This document shows, in pieces, positions 61,093-64,000 of a stretch of 64,000 nt of DNA. Numbering within the stretch: the stretch's first letter is position 1; every line of letters begins with the position of its first letter. Below the pieces are notes generated by a model. That model did no database searches and had not been told where the DNA came from. It was given only the letters and a program-made list of their open reading frames with translations. The position numbers and the translations under genes are program-made. This stretch comes from Bos javanicus. Lineage: Eukaryota > Chordata > Mammalia > Artiodactyla > Bovidae. Location of the stretch: NCBI RefSeq assembly GCF_032452875.1, contig NC_083876.1, positions 5,084,001-5,148,000 of the forward strand, read 5' to 3'.

Positions 61093-61389
61093 ATTGAATA
61101 ATTTGTCCAGAAAGAGGTTACTCAATTTCTGAGAAGCTCAGAGGGAATACCCCATGTGGGGTACAATTTTTTGATTGTACCCATTGTAAATATGATAGCC
61201 CTCCAAAATGGAAATGACTCAACCCAGTTAGAAAACATGCATATCAATACAAGTATATATTTATATGTTCAATGCAGTGGCAGTTGGATAAAATCCATCT
61301 GCTATTCATCAAAGGGTCCAAAAGTTAAAGGGAAATGGCCTTTGGAAGAATGAATAGGTTTATCAAAATTATGTATTGAGCAAAGGTGA
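61093..61389 (-). pseudogene. ERV integrase core remnant
   Basis: The minus strand reads Q-M-D-F-I-Q-L-P at 61278-61301, with the first catalytic Asp of the D,D-35-E triad at 61293-61295. It continues through a 'YKYILVLICMFSNWVESFP' stretch and a 'PTWGIPSELL' stretch, in the order of the retroviral integrase catalytic core that inserts viral DNA into the host genome. A stop lies at 61269-61271. The region that should hold the second Asp (about 61093-61140) is degenerate with another stop. A BovB insertion at 61402 separates the core from the N-terminal part. Confidence 0.88.
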
Positions 61390-61401
61390 ATTTACATCTT
61401 C

Positions 61402-61920
61402 AGTTCAGTTCAGTCGCTCAGTAGTGTCCGACTCTTTGCGACCCCATGAATTGCAGCACACCAGGCCTCCCTGTCCAGCACCAACTCCCAGAGTTCACTC
61501 AAACTCACGTCCATCGTGTTGGTGTGCCATCCAGCCACCTCATCCTCTGTTGTCCCCTTTTCCTCCTGCCTCCAATCCCTCCCAGCATCAGAGTCTTTTC
61601 CAATGAGTCAACTCTTCGCATGAGGTGGCCAAAGTACTGGAGTTTCAGCTTTAGCATCATTCCTTCCAAAGAACACCCAGGGCTGATCTCCTTCAGAATG
61701 GACTGGTTGGATCTCCTTGCAGTCCAAGGGACTCTTCAGAGTCATCTCCAACACCACAGTTCAAAAGCATCAATTCTTTGGCACTCAGCTTTCTTTACAG
61801 TCCAACTCTCACATCCATACATGACCACAGGAAAAACCATAGCCTTGACTAGACATATGTTTGTTGGCAAAGTAATGTCTCTGCTATCAATATCAATATG
61901 CTATCTAGGTTGGTCATAAC
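61402..61920 (-). mobile_element. BovB LINE 3' fragment inserted in ERV integrase
   Basis: A well-preserved 519-bp minus-strand copy. Exact 12-bp duplication 'atttacatcttc' at 61390-61401 and 61921-61932. Confidence 0.97.
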
Positions 61921-61932
61921 ATTTACATCTTC

Positions 61933-62249
61933 CTTGCTATTTTGTGGGAGACTTCCGATAGTATTGCTTTTCCCAAAATATAATTATGTATCGACCTTGT
62001 GGGTGACCCTATGGACAATTGATAGAATATGTTCTTGAAAACATTGAGGCAGAATTAGGTTATTATTAAGTACATATTATAAGTTATGATCGTCCCAAAA
62101 CTTACAATATTTTTGAAGATATTTGTTTTATTCCTCTTGGAATAAATGTTAGGGGGCTTCAGCCAATAAATCTTACATGTTAATAGAAGATTTAATGATC
62201 AAAACTGAGGTTTTACCTAAAGTAAAACAGTATGAAAAAAAAAAAAAAA
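61933..62249 (-). pseudogene. ERV pol remnant between RNase H and the integrase core
   Basis: Position corresponds to the integrase N-terminal zinc-binding region. It is too decayed to align the His/His/Cys/Cys residues by eye. A poly(A) run lies at 62235-62249. Confidence 0.5.
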
Positions 62250-62452
62250 GCGTGCATGCACATGCTAAATCATATCAGTCATGTCTGACCCTTTGCGACC
62301 CTATGAAATGTAGCCCACCAGGATCCCCTGCTCGTGGGATTCTCCAGGCTAGAATACTGGGTAGCAATGCCCTCCTCAAGGATATCTTCCAGACTCAGAG
62401 ATTGAACCCACATCTCTTATGTCTCCTGCACCACTAGTGCCACAGAAGCGGC
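62250..62452 (-). mobile_element. Bov-tA-type SINE (antisense) inserted in pol
   Basis: Antisense, fairly diverged SINE, starting 'gcgtgcatgcacatgctaaa' next to a poly(A) run. Confidence 0.88.
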
Positions 62453-62883
62453 TCTTGCCATTTTATCGGCCAGATTATTTTCTTTACTTCCTTCTGAGTT
62501 TAGTTTTAAATGGTCTGAGATCTTACAATGGCCACAAGTTTTGTTTATTTAATGTCGCCAGCAGGTAAAAGACACATTGGTTATTTTTAATTGGTTGCTC
62601 TTTGGAAGTCAAAAAGCCTCTTTGCTTCCACTAAAGGCATATCAACTATCGGTATAAATACTGGAAGTTTGATTTTTTGCCATAATATAAGCCTGAGCTA
62701 AAGTCATTGTTGCAGCTTGTTGGGCCAACATGACTAAAGGAAGTAATAATTTCAATAATTTCATGAAGGATACCATAGCATATCTAGCCTATAATTTTTC
62801 TTAATCAGCCTTCAGAGAAGAGCATTCAGTAAATAACATCAAATCCAGATTATGCAAAGAAGTTTCCTGTATATTCAATTTGT
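62453..62883 (-). pseudogene. ERV RNase H remnant
   Basis: The minus strand reads Y-T-D-S, then a stop, then Y-A-F around 62633-62656, matching the conserved RNase H motif; the catalytic Asp is at 62648-62650 and the stop at 62642-62644. An 'LAQAYIMAKN' stretch lies just before it. In a retrovirus this domain degrades the RNA of RNA-DNA hybrids. Many stops and frameshifts follow toward 62453. Confidence 0.75.
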
Positions 62884-63094
62884 GTGCTATGTGCTGTTTG
62901 CTCAGTTTTGTCCTACTCTTTGTGGCCCTACGGACTTTAGCCCACCAGGCTCCTCTGTCCAGGGAATTTTCCAGGCAAGGATACTGGAGGGGATTGCATT
63001 TTCTACTCCAGGGGATCTTCATGATCCTGGAATCGAATCATTGTCTCCTGTATTGGCAGGTGGATTCTTTACCACGGTGCCACCTGGGAAGCTC
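62884..63094 (-). mobile_element. Bov-tA-type SINE (antisense) inserted in pol
   Basis: Antisense SINE ending in 'gccacctgggaagctc'. Both overlapping open frames here are by-products. Confidence 0.9.
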
Positions 63095-63619
63095 AATCTA
63101 GAAGTCAGTAAATGATAGGCCAAATCAAGGCAGTCATGATGTTTTTAGTCCAAAGGCAAAGGAAAAAAGGTAGCAAAATTAAGAGTGTGACACTGACATA
63201 TAGTGACATTTGAGGGAGACAAAAGAAGAATTATATAAGAAGTCAATCTACTGGAGCAAAAGCATTGAGTGTGATGAAAACTTCAAAGAACTTCAACAGA
63301 ATGGGCTATGTAAATGGTCAGAGGAGACTCCATGACAATGTCTTTAGCAATTTTAAGTAAGGCTGATGTACTGAAAATAGCTCCTATGCTGTGGTAGGGC
63401 AAGCCTTTGTAGACAGAATCTAATTCATGACTATAATAACTTACTGACCTATTTTGATCACTGTTTCAGAATTAATACTACTAAAGCTAATTCCTATTAT
63501 TCATGTACATTCAATAAAAAAGGCATTTTTGAGTTAGTTTGCCTGAAGTCTTGGACTTTAGTAAGCTGTTCAATTGTCTAAAAGCTAAGTGGCATCTTCA
63601 GTCCATTGAAAGGGATCTG
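63095..63619 (-). pseudogene. ERV RT-RNase H connection remnant
   Basis: The minus strand between about 63320 and 63430 has a readable frame containing 'GLPYHSIGAIFSTSALL', typical of the connection region between RT and RNase H in class I ERV Pol. The frame is lost on both sides. Confidence 0.6.
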
Positions 63620-64000
63620 GCTTACCCAATTTTAGTAATAATTATAATGACTAAGCCATAAGAGAAGAGTTTGGAATCCAGTTTCTACAGTAACTAATTA
63701 ATCCTAAAAATCCTCTGAGTTGTTTTAAGTCTTAGTGATTGGGAAGGCTGAGCTTCCTTTAATTCTGTTTAGATCAATTAGTAACTTCAGATGTCCTAGG
63801 TATTTCACTTGAGACATAAAACAATACTTGCCTCTGGAAACTTTAGGACCCTTTATAACTAACTGTTTAAGAAGATAGAGATTGTCCAGGTGAAAAGCTG
63901 CATATTTGGGGAAGAAAGGAGTAGATCTTCTACATATTATAGTAAAGTAACCTTTTGGATAAACAATATGTGCAAGATCTGATTTTAGGGTTTGGGAATA
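63620..64000 (-). pseudogene. ERV reverse transcriptase palm/thumb remnant (cut by window edge)
   Basis: The minus strand carries the RT active-site box at 63925-63936 as Y-V-E-D, where retroviruses have Y-V-D-D, so the first catalytic Asp of the pair is replaced by Glu. Downstream, 'LRGFLGLISYCRNWIPNSSL' near 63650-63715 matches the thumb region. Stops and frameshifts separate these pieces. The fingers, protease and gag are outside the window. Confidence 0.78.

Larger units (their letters stand above)
55509..64000 (-). mobile_element. decayed class I endogenous retrovirus (3' part of a provirus, runs off the right edge)
   Basis: Right to left on the minus strand the window shows RT, RNase H, integrase core, envelope surface region, envelope transmembrane region, polypurine tract and LTR. 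This is canonical retroviral order. Ten later SINE/LINE insertions total about 2.7 kb, leaving about 5.8 kb of proviral sequence. After subtracting insertions, RT active site to RNase H Asp is about 1.07 kb and RT active site to integrase Asp is about 1.71 kb; both fit a gammaretroviral Pol. Stops and frameshifts occur in every domain, so it cannot encode functional proteins. Gag, protease and the 5' LTR would lie to the right of the window. Confidence 0.85.

Noticed and set aside
1..64000. Possibility of a CRISPR array, operon or phage-like system
   Set aside because: No regularly spaced direct repeats, no ribosome binding sites with tandem genes and no long open frames; the repeat families are those of ruminant nuclear DNA.

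Overview
This is mammalian nuclear DNA from a bovid-type ruminant. It is A+T-rich, has no operon-like coding, and is packed with families restricted to ruminants or cetartiodactyls. These are BovB (RTE-type) LINEs, tRNA-Glu-derived Bov-tA SINEs, dimeric BOV-A2 SINEs with a CAG-type tail, ruminant L1 3' ends, and one CHR-2-like SINE. I found no convincing host protein-coding exon, tRNA, rRNA or CRISPR array. The window reads as a gene desert or a very large intron. All family names come from recognition by eye; no database search was run.

Layout. 0-6.3 kb: A+T-rich background with four tRNA-type SINE copies and traces of old MIR and L1M. 6.3-11.6 kb: a 1.3-kb BovB (-), two SINEs, an ERV LTR fragment, and a 2.8-kb BovB (+) with a nested L1 tail. 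11.6-17.8 kb: mostly unique, with one Bov-tA, one young BOV-A2 and one L1 tail. 17.8-19.4 kb: a BovB (-) joined to an L1 ORF2 scrap and to a 167-bp duplicate of itself. 19.4-29.1 kb: L1 tails, old L2/L1M/MaLR pieces, a BovB with perfect 12-bp target-site duplications, and a 2.1-kb BovB (-). 29-42 kb: sparse repeats, a MaLR-like LTR, MIR, L2, a GATA-type microsatellite split by a SINE, and several palindromic spots. 42-55 kb: five BovB loci, including one almost complete copy whose 5' half is inverted at 50.6-53.8 kb.

The most informative object is at 55.5-64.0 kb. It is a decayed class I (gammaretrovirus-related) endogenous provirus on the minus strand, running off the right edge. Read right to left, it holds reverse transcriptase, RNase H, integrase core, surface envelope, transmembrane envelope with a Cys-X6-Cys-Cys motif, a polypurine tract and a 3' LTR of about 490 bp. 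It is broken by stops, frameshifts and ten later SINE/LINE insertions. When the insertions are subtracted, the spacing between the pol motifs matches an intact retroviral Pol.

Fourteen BovB loci cover roughly 18 kb (about 28% of the window by my boundaries). None has an intact reading frame. Many insertions still show target-site duplications, which fix their boundaries and relative ages.
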